Assembly (NCBI GenBank): GCA_024642065.1
Contig: JAHEBW010000046.1
Span: forward strand, 97,152-161,151
Source of the DNA: Polynucleobacter sp.
GTDB lineage: Bacteria > Pseudomonadota > Gammaproteobacteria > Burkholderiales > Burkholderiaceae
Length of the DNA: 64,000 nt
Direction: 5' to 3'
Shown: positions 1-11,700 of the stretch, piece after piece
Layout: each line of letters starts with the position of its first letter
Numbering within the stretch: position 1 is the first letter of the stretch
The notes under the pieces: model-generated
The model's input: only the letters and a program-made list of their open reading frames with translations
Told to the model about the DNA's origin: nothing
Databases searched by the model: none
Made by a program: the position numbers and the translations under genes

Positions 1-168
1 AGAAGCTCTAACAATGATGACTCTTAAATTAGGGCTAGAGGTTGGCAGGATTAATTTACGTGAAGATTCTGGATCTTCAGAAACAGTAATGCCGGCCTTT
101 GCCAACATGGGCAAAGTTTCATCAAAGATGCGGCCTTTGGATAGGGCTAAGGTAATCATATTAGACAT
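1..168 (-). CDS. hisG: ATP phosphoribosyltransferase, N-terminal part (runs off window start)
   Basis: Reverse-strand translation from ATG at 168: [55 protein letters not shown]; typical HisG N-terminus; not in ORF track. Confidence 0.9.
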   Translation of the reverse strand, partial: MSNMITLALSKGRIFDETLPMLAKAGITVSEDPESSRKLILPTSSPNLRVIIVRAS

Positions 169-175
169 GCCTCTA

Positions 176-1459
176 TTATTTCACGCGCGCGATATTGGCG
201 CCCACTGCAGCCAATTTTCGCTCCATACGGTCGTAACCACGATCTAGGTGATAAATACGATCAACAATCGTTTCACCTTTTGCAGCCAAGCCAGCAATAA
301 TCAAACTGGCAGATGCCCTAAGGTCTGTAGCCATCACAACGGCACCAGATAAACTGTCAACACCCTCTGTTGTTGCAGTATTACCTTCAATAACAATATT
401 GGCACCCAAGCGATTCAATTCTTGAACGTGCATAAAGCGGTTTTCAAAAATTGTCTCTGTTACACGTGATGTACCCGATGCAACAGCATTCATGGCCATA
501 AATTGGGCCTGCATATCAGTTGGGAATGCTGGGTATTCTGATGTTTTAAAGCTCACCGCTTTAGGACGTTGATTCATCTTCACATGAATCCAATCAGGAC
601 CTAATTCGATTTGAAGACCAGCTTCACGCAATTTATCAATCACAACATCCAAAGTATCTGGTCGTGCATTTTTGATCATCAAATCAGCACCCAATTCACC
701 CATTGCACCCGCAACACACATAAATGTGCCAGTTTCAATACGATCTGGGATGATGCTGTGCTCAGCGCCATGCAAAGCCTTTACGCCCTGAATGATCAAA
801 CGATCGGTACCCAAGCCAGTAATCTTTGCACCCATCTTAATTAGGAGCTCTGCTAAATCAGTGACCTCAGGTTCGCGAGCAGCGTTTTCTAATACAGTTT
901 CGCCGTCAGCCAAAACTGCCGCCATCAACAAATTCTCTGTACCTGTCACAGTGATCATATCTGTGAGTATTTTTGCGCCCATTAATGCGTTTGGATTTTT
1001 TCCAAACTTGGCTTCTATATACCCATGCTCAATATGAATATCAGCACCCATCGCCTTTAGGCCTTTGATATGCTGATCCACTGGACGTGCGCCAATAGCG
1101 CAACCACCAGGCAAAGAAACCTTGGCATGACCAAAACGAGCTAATAAGGGTCCTAAAACCAAAATAGAAGCGCGCATTGTCTTCACTAAATCATAAGAAG
1201 CTTCTGGCGTGTGGATGTCTGCGCCGTCCAAAATAACAACAGAGCGATCATCTGGATTAGGGAAAGTCACCTTCAAACCCATTTGAGCCAAAATTTTCAG
1301 AATGGTTCTGACATCCTGCAAGTCAGGCAAGTTACGCAAAGTAATAGGTTCAGCACTCAAAAGCGCGGCGCACAGAATTGGCAAGGCCGCATTTTTTGCA
1401 CCCGTAATGGTGATTTCACCTTTTAAAGCCTGACCACCCTGAATTGATAACTTATCCAC
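176..1459 (-). CDS. murA: UDP-N-acetylglucosamine 1-carboxyvinyltransferase
   Basis: [49 protein letters not shown] motif. Confidence 0.97.
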   Translation of the reverse strand: MDKLSIQGGQALKGEITITGAKNAALPILCAALLSAEPITLRNLPDLQDVRTILKILAQMGLKVTFPNPDDRSVVILDGADIHTPEASYDLVKTMRASILVLGPLLARFGHAKVSLPGGCAIGARPVDQHIKGLKAMGADIHIEHGYIEAKFGKNPNALMGAKILTDMITVTGTENLLMAAVLADGETVLENAAREPEVTDLAELLIKMGAKITGLGTDRLIIQGVKALHGAEHSIIPDRIETGTFMCVAGAMGELGADLMIKNARPDTLDVVIDKLREAGLQIELGPDWIHVKMNQRPKAVSFKTSEYPAFPTDMQAQFMAMNAVASGTSRVTETIFENRFMHVQELNRLGANIVIEGNTATTEGVDSLSGAVVMATDLRASASLIIAGLAAKGETIVDRIYHLDRGYDRMERKLAAVGANIARVK

Positions 1460-1527
1460 TATTGCTCTCTACAGTTTCTTAAATGACGACCCAACACTCC
1501 ATGAGCTGAATCGAACCTTATTTATAT

Positions 1528-1776
1528 TTACTTATCTTTATCTTGCGCAAACTCTGCAGGCGTTAAGGCTTTGAAAGAAAGTGCATGTATTTCAGCCTTC
1601 ATCCTATCACCCAATGCCGCATAAACTTTTTGATGGCGCTGTACTAAACGCAAGCCCTCAAACTCACTACTCACAATCGTAGCAAAAAAATGCTGGCCAT
1701 CACCTTCAACATTGATGTGGTCACAAGCAATACCTTGCTCGATATAAGACTGAACCTGCTCTGGAGTTGGTAACAT
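1528..1776 (-). CDS. BolA/IbaG family protein
   Basis: 82 aa, BolA-like fold sequence (DGQHFFATIVSSEFEGLRLVQRHQKVYAAL); adjacent to murA and mla genes. Confidence 0.85.
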   Translation of the reverse strand: MLPTPEQVQSYIEQGIACDHINVEGDGQHFFATIVSSEFEGLRLVQRHQKVYAALGDRMKAEIHALSFKALTPAEFAQDKDK

Positions 1777-1793
1777 TTTATTCTCTTAACTCA

Positions 1794-2576
1794 TCAATGA
1801 CGTAGCTTATAGCCTGAAGCTAGCATTCGCAAAGCAATTGCCGCAACGAGCATAAAAAATACGCCAACTACCGTGACACTGAACCAAGGCGATACATCAG
1901 ATACGCCAAAAAATCCAAATCTGAATCCGTCAATCATATAAAAGAAAGGATTGAAATGGGAAATACTTTGCCAAACTGCGGGCAAAGTATGAATAGAGTA
2001 AAAAACGCCTGAAAGCATAGTTGCGGGCATGATGAAAAAATTCTGAAAGGCCGCTAACTGATCAAACTTTTCAGCCCAAATACCGCCAATCAAACCAAGA
2101 GCCCCCAATACACCAGAACTAAGTAGTGCGAATATGAGAATCCACAATGGATATTCAAAATGAATATTAGTAAACCAACAGGTTGCTAAAAACACACCCA
2201 AACCAACAACCAAGCCTCTGACCATTGCCGCTAAAACATATGCAGAGAAAAATTCAATATGCGACAAAGGTGCTAATAAAACAAAAATTAAATTGCCTGT
2301 AATCTTTGACTGAATAATTGATGACGAAGTATTTGCAAAAGAATTTTGCAAAAGACTCATCATCACAAGACCAGGGATCAAGAAAGCTGTGTAACTAATC
2401 GCGTCATAGACTTTGACATGATCTTCTAGCACATGACCAAAAATCATTAAATACAAAATGGCAGTTAAGACAGGTGCAGCTACCGTTTGGAAACTAACTC
2501 GCCAAAAACGTTTTACTTCTTTATAAAAAAGGGCAAAGAAACCGCTCGCCACAGTGAATGACTGTTGAGGAATCAT
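1794..2576 (-). CDS. ABC-2 type transporter permease
   Basis: 260 aa, six hydrophobic segments, ABC-2 membrane signature; overlaps downstream end of ATPase gene. Confidence 0.88.
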   Translation of the reverse strand: MIPQQSFTVASGFFALFYKEVKRFWRVSFQTVAAPVLTAILYLMIFGHVLEDHVKVYDAISYTAFLIPGLVMMSLLQNSFANTSSSIIQSKITGNLIFVLLAPLSHIEFFSAYVLAAMVRGLVVGLGVFLATCWFTNIHFEYPLWILIFALLSSGVLGALGLIGGIWAEKFDQLAAFQNFFIMPATMLSGVFYSIHTLPAVWQSISHFNPFFYMIDGFRFGFFGVSDVSPWFSVTVVGVFFMLVAAIALRMLASGYKLRH

Positions 2577-3316
2577 GATGAACTATCCTCGCTCATGATT
2601 TGCATAAAGACATCTTCCAAATCACCATCACGAGCATCTTTATTTTTTACGCGGCCCAATAAATTAGCTGTTGTATCTAAAGCAACGATTTGCCCTTTTT
2701 TGAGCATAGCAATTCGACCGCACAATTGTTCAGCTTCTTCTAAATAATGAGTTGTTAAAACAATCGTATGCCCTTCTTGATTCAGACGACTTACAAACTT
2801 CCACAAAGATTGTCTTAGCTCAACATCAACACCAGCAGTTGGCTCATCCAAAACAATCACTGGAGGACGATGCACCAGAGCTTGAGCAACTAAAACACGT
2901 CTTTTCATACCACCTGATAAAGCACGCATATTTTTATCAGCTTTATCAGTTAAACCTAAGTGGTGCATGATCTCGTCGATCCAATCAGAATTATTTTTAA
3001 TCCCAAAATAGCCTGACTGAAATTCAAGAGTTTCACGAACGTTAAAAAAAGGATCAAATACCAACTCTTGAGGAACTATTCCCAATAGGCGACGAGCTGC
3101 CCTAAAGTCCAACTGAACATTGTGCCCCATCACTTTGGCTCGACCAGAACTTGGACGACATAGCCCCGCCAAAATAGAAATCAGAGTTGTTTTACCAGCG
3201 CCATTAGGCCCGAGTAGGCCAAAGAATTCGCCTTCTTGAATTTCTAAGTTGATGTGGTCAAGGGCCTTCAGCGACCCGTAATTTTTACTGAGATCTTCGA
3301 ATGCTATGGCGCTCAT
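2573..3316 (-). CDS. ABC transporter ATP-binding protein
   Basis: Walker A GPNGAGKTT, signature LSGGMKRR, Walker B VIVLDEPTAGVD. Confidence 0.93.
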   Translation of the reverse strand: MSAIAFEDLSKNYGSLKALDHINLEIQEGEFFGLLGPNGAGKTTLISILAGLCRPSSGRAKVMGHNVQLDFRAARRLLGIVPQELVFDPFFNVRETLEFQSGYFGIKNNSDWIDEIMHHLGLTDKADKNMRALSGGMKRRVLVAQALVHRPPVIVLDEPTAGVDVELRQSLWKFVSRLNQEGHTIVLTTHYLEEAEQLCGRIAMLKKGQIVALDTTANLLGRVKNKDARDGDLEDVFMQIMSEDSSS

Positions 3317-3591
3317 GACAACACAATATCAGCGAGGTCATAAACCTTAGCTAGGCTGGCTAGCTTCTCTGGAATAGCATTCAACTGAATGATGACACCA
3401 CGTTTTGAAGCAACTCGCTTCAGAGAGAGAATGACGCTTAAAGCACTTGAGTCAAATGTTTTTAATAACTGGCAGTCTATTGTTAAAACGCTACCCGCAC
3501 TCAATTGCTCAATGACCTTCACTCCCGCAGCAAGAATTTCTTCAACATTCTCATGCGAAACGACTAAAGGTAATTGATAAGAGGTGCTCAT
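3313..3591 (-). CDS. mlaB: STAS-domain protein, MlaB-like
   Basis: 92 aa STAS-like (DCQLLKTFDSSALSVILSLKRVA); position within mla cluster. Confidence 0.75.
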   Translation of the reverse strand: MSTSYQLPLVVSHENVEEILAAGVKVIEQLSAGSVLTIDCQLLKTFDSSALSVILSLKRVASKRGVIIQLNAIPEKLASLAKVYDLADIVLS

Positions 3592-3600
3592 ATAAATTAA

Positions 3601-4242
3601 TTATTTATTGGTAGAAAGTGCTGTATTGCGGTCTTGTAAAAACTTCACCAAACCATCAATGCCACCCTTACTCACTTGGTCATTAAATTGGTTGCGATAA
3701 GACTCAATCAACCAAGCTCCCAAGATGTTGATGTCATAAACCTTCCAACCGTTTGGACCTTTTTCTAAACGATAGTCCAACTGAATAGGCTCACCTTTAC
3801 CAACGACCGCTGTTTTAACAATCACGTCCGTATCATCAGCAGCAGCTCTGAAAGGTTTGTACTGTACTTTTTGATCTTTCACTTGCGCCAATGCGCCACC
3901 GTAAATACGCACTAATAAAGTTTTAAATTCTTGAGTAATTTGGGCCTGCTGTTGAGGCGTAGCTTTTGACCAATTACGCCCCATAGACAAGCGTGTTGTT
4001 TTTTGAAAATCACTGTGCGGCAAAATCTTCTGATCCACCAAGGCATTTATTTTTCTCAAATCGCCCGACTGAATTGCTTTGTCATTTTTAATAGTTGTCA
4101 TGACGTCTTCAACAACAAATTTCACCAAACCATCAGGCGTATTTGTGTTTTGCGCAAAGGCAAATGAATTGACCATCAGGAAAAGGGGTAAGGCTAAAAA
4201 AGCTTTTAAAAATGATGCGCGCATAACTCTCAGTTTTATCAA
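3601..4242 (-). CDS. mlaC: phospholipid-binding protein MlaC
   Basis: Signal peptide plus Tol-Tol-Ttg2/MlaC features (RIYGGALAQVKDQKVQYKPF, YDINILGAWLIESYRNQF). Confidence 0.9.
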   Translation of the reverse strand: MIKLRVMRASFLKAFLALPLFLMVNSFAFAQNTNTPDGLVKFVVEDVMTTIKNDKAIQSGDLRKINALVDQKILPHSDFQKTTRLSMGRNWSKATPQQQAQITQEFKTLLVRIYGGALAQVKDQKVQYKPFRAAADDTDVIVKTAVVGKGEPIQLDYRLEKGPNGWKVYDINILGAWLIESYRNQFNDQVSKGGIDGLVKFLQDRNTALSTNK

Positions 4243-4306
4243 ATAAATAGTAATATTGAATTGTATTAGCTATTGAGCACAAAGGCTCAGGCTGAGTGAC
4301 TTAAAG

Positions 4307-5041
4307 TCACTCATCGTCTTTCATAGGAGGAGGCTCTCCATCATAGATCTGGCTACGACGTCGCTGCATATATCCATCTCTTAAGAAGCTATATTTATCA
4401 AAAGCAGCATCTTCAAGCAATTGACCTGCATCCAATAAGTCAGCTCGCCTATTAATAATTCTCAAGCCATTTACTGCAACTTTTTCATCACTATTGAGCT
4501 TATTGGTATTAATCATGAAGTCAGTCTCAATATCGACCACCAAACCCACAGTATCCCTAACGTTGCTTGGGCCAAAAAACGGTAAAACAACATAAGGGCC
4601 ATCACCCACACCCCATACAGCTAGTGTTTGCCCAAAATCTTCACGATTTTTATCCAAACCCATATCCGTAGCGACATCAAAGAAGCCCAAAATACCAATT
4701 GTTGAGTTCACTAAAAATCGACCGATATCACTTGCTGCGTTGCTTGGCTTACCTTGCAAAAGGTTATTGGCTGCAATCAAGACATCATTAATATTGCTAA
4801 AGAAGTTAGTAACACCCGTTCTCACAAACTCAGGCAAAACAAATTTATAAGCCTCAGCAGCAGGCTTGATGACATAGTCATCGGCTACTTCATTAAAGCT
4901 AAATACCGCTCGGTTCACTCGCTCAAAAGGATCGATCTTAGCAACGCGCTCAGTCTGCTGAATGGAAGCACAGGCGCTCAATGCCAAAACGGTCAACACC
5001 ACAAAGCTTTTTAAAAATTGATTAATGATTCGGCTTGTCAT
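4307..5041 (-). CDS. mlaA: MlaA/VacJ family lipoprotein
   Basis: Lipobox LSACAS; DPFERVNRAVFSFNE and RFLVNSTIGILGFFDVA motifs. Confidence 0.93.
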   Translation of the reverse strand: MTSRIINQFLKSFVVLTVLALSACASIQQTERVAKIDPFERVNRAVFSFNEVADDYVIKPAAEAYKFVLPEFVRTGVTNFFSNINDVLIAANNLLQGKPSNAASDIGRFLVNSTIGILGFFDVATDMGLDKNREDFGQTLAVWGVGDGPYVVLPFFGPSNVRDTVGLVVDIETDFMINTNKLNSDEKVAVNGLRIINRRADLLDAGQLLEDAAFDKYSFLRDGYMQRRRSQIYDGEPPPMKDDE

Positions 5042-5068
5042 GGTGGCGAGTTTTTTAAAATTGAATAA

Positions 5069-5545
5069 TTACTTCTTATCAGCTGGCGCTGAGTCGGATG
5101 CTTTGCTGTATAAAAATTGGCTGATCAAGTTTTCCAACACAATAGCTGATTGAGTTTGAGTTAATTTGCTGCCCTGGCTGATCATGGCTTCATCTCCGCC
5201 CGCTTCGATGCCAATATATTGCTCGCCCAAAAGCCCAGATGTCAAAATTTTGGCAGAGCTATCTTTAGGGAACTTATAACGCTGCTCAAAGTTCATCACA
5301 ACTGTTGCCTGATAACTTTGATCATCAAAACGAATTTCCGCAACACGTCCAACAACAACTCCAGCACTTTTTACTGGGGCGCGCGGCTTTAATCCACCGA
5401 TATTGTCAAATTTGGCGCTTACTTGATATGTAGGTTCAAAAGTAAATGCGCTCATATTGCCGGCCTTTAATGCCAAAAATAGAAGTGCAAGTAAGCCTAA
5501 GGCTACAAATAATCCTACCCAGATATCTAATGATTGTTTTTTCAT
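5069..5545 (-). CDS. mlaD: outer membrane lipid asymmetry protein MlaD (MCE domain)
   Basis: N-terminal TM then MCE domain (FDNIGGLKPRAPVKSAGVVVGRV; LTSGLLGEQYIGIE). Confidence 0.94.
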   Translation of the reverse strand: MKKQSLDIWVGLFVALGLLALLFLALKAGNMSAFTFEPTYQVSAKFDNIGGLKPRAPVKSAGVVVGRVAEIRFDDQSYQATVVMNFEQRYKFPKDSSAKILTSGLLGEQYIGIEAGGDEAMISQGSKLTQTQSAIVLENLISQFLYSKASDSAPADKK

Positions 5546-5571
5546 ATTTTTATAAACTTTATAAGACTTTA

Positions 5572-6360
5572 TCAGCTTGAGAACATCACAGCAGTTAAAA
5601 GAAAATCTAGAGCCAGAACTGCAAGGGATGCAATCACAACAGTTCGAGTGGTTGCTCTTGCAACGCCCTCTGGCGTTGGCTTCGCCTCATGACCCTGGAA
5701 AAGAGCAATAAATGTCACTGCCACTCCGAAGACCATGCTCTTGATCACGCCATTACCGATGTCTTGAGCAACATCAACACCCGCTTGCATCTGAGCCCAA
5801 AAAGCACCGTCATCAACACCAATCAGAGGCACACCCACAAGATATCCACCCATGATGCCTACGGCACTAAAAATTGCAGCTAGGATAGGCATTGCAATAA
5901 TGCCGGCCCATAATCTTGGAGCCACAACGCGGGTCAATGGATCGACTGCCATCATTTCCATAGCGCTGAGCTGTTCGCCTGCTTTCATCAATCCAATTTC
6001 AGCGGTTAAAGATGTACCAGCGCGACCAGCAAACAATAAAGCAGTCACAACGGGGCCTAGCTCACGAGTTAATGAGAGTGCCACTAACAATCCCAATGCT
6101 TGCTCTGAACCATAACGATTTAAGGTGTAGTAACCCTGTAAACCAAGAACAAAACCAACAAATAAACCTGACACAGCAATAATGACAAATGAGTAATTAC
6201 CAACGAAATGAACTTGATCAGTTACAAGGCGAGGACGCTTTAATAAAAATGAAGAACGACGCATGATCGTCAAGAACATGCGGGTGGCATAACCTAAGCC
6301 ATTGAGATTTTCTCGAACAAATGCGCCAAGCCCTGCTAATGTATTTAGAACGATATTCAT
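5572..6360 (-). CDS. mlaE: lipid asymmetry ABC transporter permease MlaE
   Basis: MlaE signature (RELGPVVTALLFAGRAGTSLTAEIGLMKAGEQLSAMEMMAVDP). Confidence 0.95.
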   Translation of the reverse strand: MNIVLNTLAGLGAFVRENLNGLGYATRMFLTIMRRSSFLLKRPRLVTDQVHFVGNYSFVIIAVSGLFVGFVLGLQGYYTLNRYGSEQALGLLVALSLTRELGPVVTALLFAGRAGTSLTAEIGLMKAGEQLSAMEMMAVDPLTRVVAPRLWAGIIAMPILAAIFSAVGIMGGYLVGVPLIGVDDGAFWAQMQAGVDVAQDIGNGVIKSMVFGVAVTFIALFQGHEAKPTPEGVARATTRTVVIASLAVLALDFLLTAVMFSS

Positions 6361-7211
6361 ACGCTCGCCCCAAAATCTTCAGCCAAGGTTTTACCTGGAT
6401 AGTGAAATGGCACAGGGCCATCTGGCTCAGCAGATACAAACTGTTTTACAAATGGATCTGATGAAGCCTTCAAATCGTCAGGCGTTCCTTCCGCTGCAAT
6501 TTTTCCATTTGCAATGAAATAAACATAATCGGCGATTTCGAATGTCTCTGGAATGTCGTGCGTCACTAAAATACTGGTAGCGCCCAAAGCTTGATTCATA
6601 TTCTTAATCAAGCGAGCTGTAATTCCTAAAGAAATTGGATCTAAGCCAGCAAATGGCTCGTCATACATAATCAATGGCGGATCCAAAGCAATGGCTCTTG
6701 CTAGCGCAACACGTCGGGCCATGCCTCCAGAAATTTGCGATGGCATCAAATCTCTAGCACCACGCAAACCAACTGCATTTAATTTCATTAAAACCAAATC
6801 TCGCAAAGTTTCTTCGCTAACTTTGGTGTGTTCTCTTAATGGGAATGCAACGTTTTCAAAAACGCTCATATCTGTAAACAAGGCGCCGAACTGAAACAGC
6901 ATACCCATGCGTCGACGAGCACTCATTAATTCTGAAGTATTCATCGCGCCAACATCTTGGCCTTCAAAAAGAACCTGTCCTTTTTGAGCGCTGACTTGAC
7001 CGCCAATTAAACGCAAAACAGTTGTTTTGCCACAGCCTGAACCACCCATCACGGCAATTACTTTGCCGCGCGGGAATTCCATGTTCAAACCAGAAAGAAT
7101 CGTTCTCTCCCCGGGTGCGTAGGAAAAATCTACGCCCTTAAGAGATACGATTGAATTGAGTGTATTCACGTTTCTATTTGAATCTGCCACTATGCTTTCC
7201 GATTGGGTCAT
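6357..7211 (-). CDS. mlaF: lipid asymmetry ABC transporter ATPase MlaF
   Basis: Walker A GGSGCGKTT, ISGGMARRVALARAIALDPPLIMYDEPFAGLDP; overlaps mlaE start. Confidence 0.95.
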   Translation of the reverse strand: MTQSESIVADSNRNVNTLNSIVSLKGVDFSYAPGERTILSGLNMEFPRGKVIAVMGGSGCGKTTVLRLIGGQVSAQKGQVLFEGQDVGAMNTSELMSARRRMGMLFQFGALFTDMSVFENVAFPLREHTKVSEETLRDLVLMKLNAVGLRGARDLMPSQISGGMARRVALARAIALDPPLIMYDEPFAGLDPISLGITARLIKNMNQALGATSILVTHDIPETFEIADYVYFIANGKIAAEGTPDDLKASSDPFVKQFVSAEPDGPVPFHYPGKTLAEDFGASV

Positions 7212-7247
7212 AGTGGCAGTGTATCAACTTCAGAAGTGCGCTTTGAA

Positions 7248-8711
7248 TTAACGTGGCAATACGCTGCTGCCCATCAAGAACTCATCGACCGCACGAGCAC
7301 ATTGACGACCTTCACGGATTGCCCAAACTACGAGAGACTGACCTCGGCGCATATCACCAGCAGCAAATACTTTTGAAACGTTCGTGTAATAGGCTTTATC
7401 GCCTTCAGTGCTTGCCTTTGCATTACCGCGAGCATCTTTCTCAACACCAAATGCATCCAACACTTGTTGAACAGGGGATACAAAGCCCATTGCCAAGAAC
7501 ACTAAATCAGCTTTCATTTCAAATTCACTGCCAGCGATTTCTTGCATCTTGCCGTCTTTCCATTCAAGACGAACACCAATCAATTTCTCAACCTTACCGT
7601 TTTTACCTTCAAAACGTTTAGTTGCCACTGACCAATCGCGGTCACAACCTTCATCATGTGATGAAGATGTACGCAACTTAGTTGGCCAATATGGCCAAAC
7701 CAATGGTTTGTTTTCTTCAGCTGGTGGCTGAGGCAATAACTCAAACTGAGATACTGATGAAGCGCCATGACGATTTGAGGTGCCCACACAGTCTGAACCC
7801 GTGTCACCACCACCAATAACAATCACATGCTTACCATCTGCACGAATTTCATTCTTATTGTCACCAGCAACTTCTTTATTTTGTGGGATCAAGAACTCTA
7901 ATGCGTAATGAATGCCAGATAACTCACGGCCTGGAACTGGCAAGTCGCGTGGCTGCTCTGCGCCACCAGTGATAACCACTGCATCAAAGTCTTTTTGTAA
8001 TTGCTCTGGAGATACAACCTTCTTAGAGTAATTTTTAACTTCTTTGCCAGGTGTGTCTTTACCTACAAAAGTACCAGTTTCAAATTTAACGCCTTCAGCT
8101 TTCATTTGCTCAACGCGACGATCAATTAAACCTTTCTCCATTTTGAAGTCAGGAATACCGTAGCGAAGCAAACCACCAACACGGTCATTCTTTTCATAAA
8201 GAGTAACGTCATGACCAGCGCGTGCTAACTGTTGTGCTGCAGCCATACCAGCAGGACCTGAACCAACAATAGCTACTTTTTTACCAGTCTTTTGTTTTGC
8301 AATTTGTGGTTTAACCCAATCATTGGCCCATGCTTTATCAATAATCGCATGTTCAATAGACTTAATACCTACCGGCGCTTCATGAATACCTAATGTACAA
8401 GCAGCCTCACAAGGTGCAGGACAAATACGGCCCGTGAACTCAGGGAAGTTATTAGTCGAATGCAACACATCAATAGCTTGTTTCCAGTCTTGCTGATAAA
8501 CCAAATCATTAAAGTCTGGAATGATGTTATTAACAGGACAACCGTTGTTACAGAATGGAATACCGCAGTCCATACAACGTGCACCCTGAGTTTTTGCCTC
8601 ATCATCTGTCAAAGCCAAAACAAACTCTTTGTAGTGCTTTACACGTTTCTTAGGTTCCTCGTAGTGCTCGCTGAGGCGCTCGTATTCCATGAATCCAGTG
8701 ACTTTACCCAT
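7248..8711 (-). CDS. gltD: glutamate synthase small subunit
   Basis: Cys-rich Fe-S region [45 protein letters not shown]; next to gltB. Confidence 0.97.
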   Translation of the reverse strand: MGKVTGFMEYERLSEHYEEPKKRVKHYKEFVLALTDDEAKTQGARCMDCGIPFCNNGCPVNNIIPDFNDLVYQQDWKQAIDVLHSTNNFPEFTGRICPAPCEAACTLGIHEAPVGIKSIEHAIIDKAWANDWVKPQIAKQKTGKKVAIVGSGPAGMAAAQQLARAGHDVTLYEKNDRVGGLLRYGIPDFKMEKGLIDRRVEQMKAEGVKFETGTFVGKDTPGKEVKNYSKKVVSPEQLQKDFDAVVITGGAEQPRDLPVPGRELSGIHYALEFLIPQNKEVAGDNKNEIRADGKHVIVIGGGDTGSDCVGTSNRHGASSVSQFELLPQPPAEENKPLVWPYWPTKLRTSSSHDEGCDRDWSVATKRFEGKNGKVEKLIGVRLEWKDGKMQEIAGSEFEMKADLVFLAMGFVSPVQQVLDAFGVEKDARGNAKASTEGDKAYYTNVSKVFAAGDMRRGQSLVVWAIREGRQCARAVDEFLMGSSVLPR

Positions 8712-8750
8712 CTTTATTCCTTTAGTCCTTTGTCTCTTTACTGATCTAAC

Positions 8751-11700
8751 TTAAACAGAAGCTACTTTTTTGCTACCTTGAGATTTCTCCCAAAGCTCAC
8801 CTAAAGCTCGCTTGTATTCAGTTGGGAATACTTTGACAAAACGTGCACGTGACTTTTCCCAGTCAGCCAAAATTGCTTTAGCACGCTCTGAACCTGTATG
8901 TTTGAAGTGGCGCTCAATAAGACCTTTTAAGATCACCTCATCAGTTAAACGCTCGCCACCTTCTTTAACATTCACTGGAGCATGCCACTCTGATTTTGGC
9001 AATTTTGCTTCTTGCTCAGCGCTTGTTAATACTGGCTCAAGTGTTGCCATACTTGTATTACAACGTTTAGCAAATAAGCCATCTTCGTCATAAACATAAG
9101 CAACGCCACCACTCATACCAGCAGCAAAGTTACGACCTGTTAGACCGAGGGCAACTACTGTGCCGCCTGTCATGTATTCGCAACCATGGTCACCAGTGCC
9201 TTCAACAACAGCAATAGCGCCTGAGTTACGAACAGCAAAACGCTCACCAGCAACACCGTTAAAGAATGCTTCACCAGCGATAGCACCATAAAGTACAGTG
9301 TTACCAACAATGATGTTCTGTGATGTGTCACCACGGAATTCATGAGGCGCGCGAACAATCACACGACCACCTGACAAACCTTTACCAACGTAGTCATTGC
9401 CATCACCCACCAAGTCCATGGTCACACCATGAGCCAAGAATGCAGCGAAACTTTGACCGGCTGTTCCATTCAATTGAATGTGAATCGTGTCATCAGGCAA
9501 ACCTTCGTGGCCATAACGTTTAGCAACCTCTCCTGACAACATCGCACCAGCAGTACGGTTCACGTTCTTAATTGGCTGAATGAAAGAAACACGCTCGCCT
9601 TTTTCTAAAGCAGCTTTTGATTTCTCAATCAATGTATGGTCAAGTGCTGTTGATAAACCGTGATCTTGAGTTTCCACTTGGAAACGTGGCACGCTTGCTT
9701 CAACATTTGGCGCTTGGAAAATCTTTGTGAAATCTAAGCCACGAGCTTTCCAATGCTCAACACTCTTCTTCGTATCCAAAAACTCAGTATGACCAATTAA
9801 ATCGTCAAATTTGCGAATACCTAATTGCGCCATAATTTCGCGAGCCTCTTCTGCAATAAAGAAGAAGAAGTTCACGACGTGCTCTGGCTTGCCTGAGAAT
9901 TTCTTACGCAATTCTGGATCTTGTGTTGCAACACCAACTGGGCATGTATTGAGGTGACACTTACGCATCATGATGCAACCCTCAACAACTAACGGTGCTG
10001 TTGCGAAACCAAATTCATCGGCGCCCAATAAAGCACCGATCACGACGTCGCGACCAGTTTTCATTTGACCGTCAGCTTGAACACGAATACGACTTCGTAA
10101 TCCGTTCAACACCAATGTCTGTTGAGTTTCAGCAAGACCTAGTTCCCATGGGCTACCAGCATGCTTGATAGATGACAATGGTGATGCGCCTGTGCCGCCA
10201 TCATGACCAGCAATCACAACGTGATCAGCCTTGGCTTTTGCAACACCAGCAGCAACCGTACCAACACCTACCTCAGAAACCAATTTCACAGAGATGTCAG
10301 CTTTGCTATTCACATTCTTCAAATCGTGAATTAACTGCGCCAAATCTTCAATGGAATAAATGTCGTGGTGCGGAGGAGGTGAAATCAAACCAACACCTGG
10401 AACTGAGTAACGTAATTTACCGATGTAATCAGAAACCTTGCTACCAGGAAGTTGTCCGCCTTCACCAGGCTTAGCGCCCTGAGCCATCTTGATCTGAATT
10501 TGATCTGCAGAAGTTAAATACTCAGCAGTTACACCAAAACGACCTGAAGCAACTTGTTTAATCTTTGAGCGAAGTGAATCACCTGCATCCAATGGAATAT
10601 CGGCTTGGATAATATCTTCGCCAATAATGCTTGCAAGAGTTTCGCCTTTCTTAATTGCGATACCTTTGAGTTCATTGCGATAACGCTTGTTATCTTCACC
10701 GCCCTCACCTGTATTTGATTTGCCGCCAATACGATTCATCGCAATAGCTAGAGTTGCATGCGCTTCAGTTGAAATCGAACCTAAAGACATAGCACCCGTT
10801 GCAAAACGCTTAACAATCTCTTTTGCTGGCTCAACTTCATCCAATGGAATTGCTTTGCTTGGGTCAAGCTTAAATTCAAACAAGCCACGCAATGTCATAT
10901 GACGCTTAGTTTGGTCATTAATGATATTGGCGTACTCTTTATAAGTTTGATAACCGCCTTTTTCTGGACCTTGGCGTGTTGAGTGCTGCAACTTAGCGAT
11001 TGAGTCTGGCGTCCACATGTGATCTTCACCACGAATACGGAAGGCATACTCACCGCCAGCATCAAGCATATTGGTTAGAGTTGGATCGTTACCAAATGCC
11101 AAGCTGTGCATTTTTAATGCTTCTTCAGCAACTTCAAAAATACCAATACCACCAACGTTAGATGCTGTTCCTTTGAAGTACTTATCAATTAACTCTTTGT
11201 TTAAGCCAATTGCTTCAAAGATTTGTGCGCCTGTGTAAGACATGTAAGTGGAGATACCCATCTTAGACATCACTTTTTGCAGACCTTTACCAACAGCTTT
11301 CGTAAAGTTCTTAACTACTTTCTCTGCAGACAAATCACCTTTTAATCCTTTAGCCATATCTACTAAAGTTTCCATAGCCAAGTACGGGTGAACTGCCTCA
11401 GCGCCGTATCCTGCTAACAACGCAAAGTGATGAGTCTCGCGTGCACTGCCTGTTTCAACTACCAAACCAGTGCTTGTACGAAGACCTTTTTCAACTAAGT
11501 GCTGATGAATAGCTGATGTAGCCAACAATGCTGGAATAGCCACGTGATCAGCAGCAACTTGACGGTCACTAATAATCAAAATGTTGTAACCAGAATTAAC
11601 AGCGTCAACTGCCTCTGCGCACAAAGACGCTAAACGTGCTTCAACTCCATCCTTGCCCCATGCTGATTCATAACAAATATCTAATTCGTATGAACGGAAC

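Noticed and set aside
14-247. 77-aa + strand ORF at window start
   Set aside because: Lies opposite the hisG 5' end and murA 3' end, both real on the minus strand.
3313-7211. mla cluster gene order as a possible novel transport system
   Set aside because: All components (MlaB/C/A/D/E/F) match the known outer-membrane lipid asymmetry pathway; mlaA inside the cluster is seen in betaproteobacteria.
7253-7621. 122-aa + strand ORF opposite gltD
   Set aside because: Antisense overlap with a clearly conserved enzyme; His/Gln-rich nonsense-like sequence.
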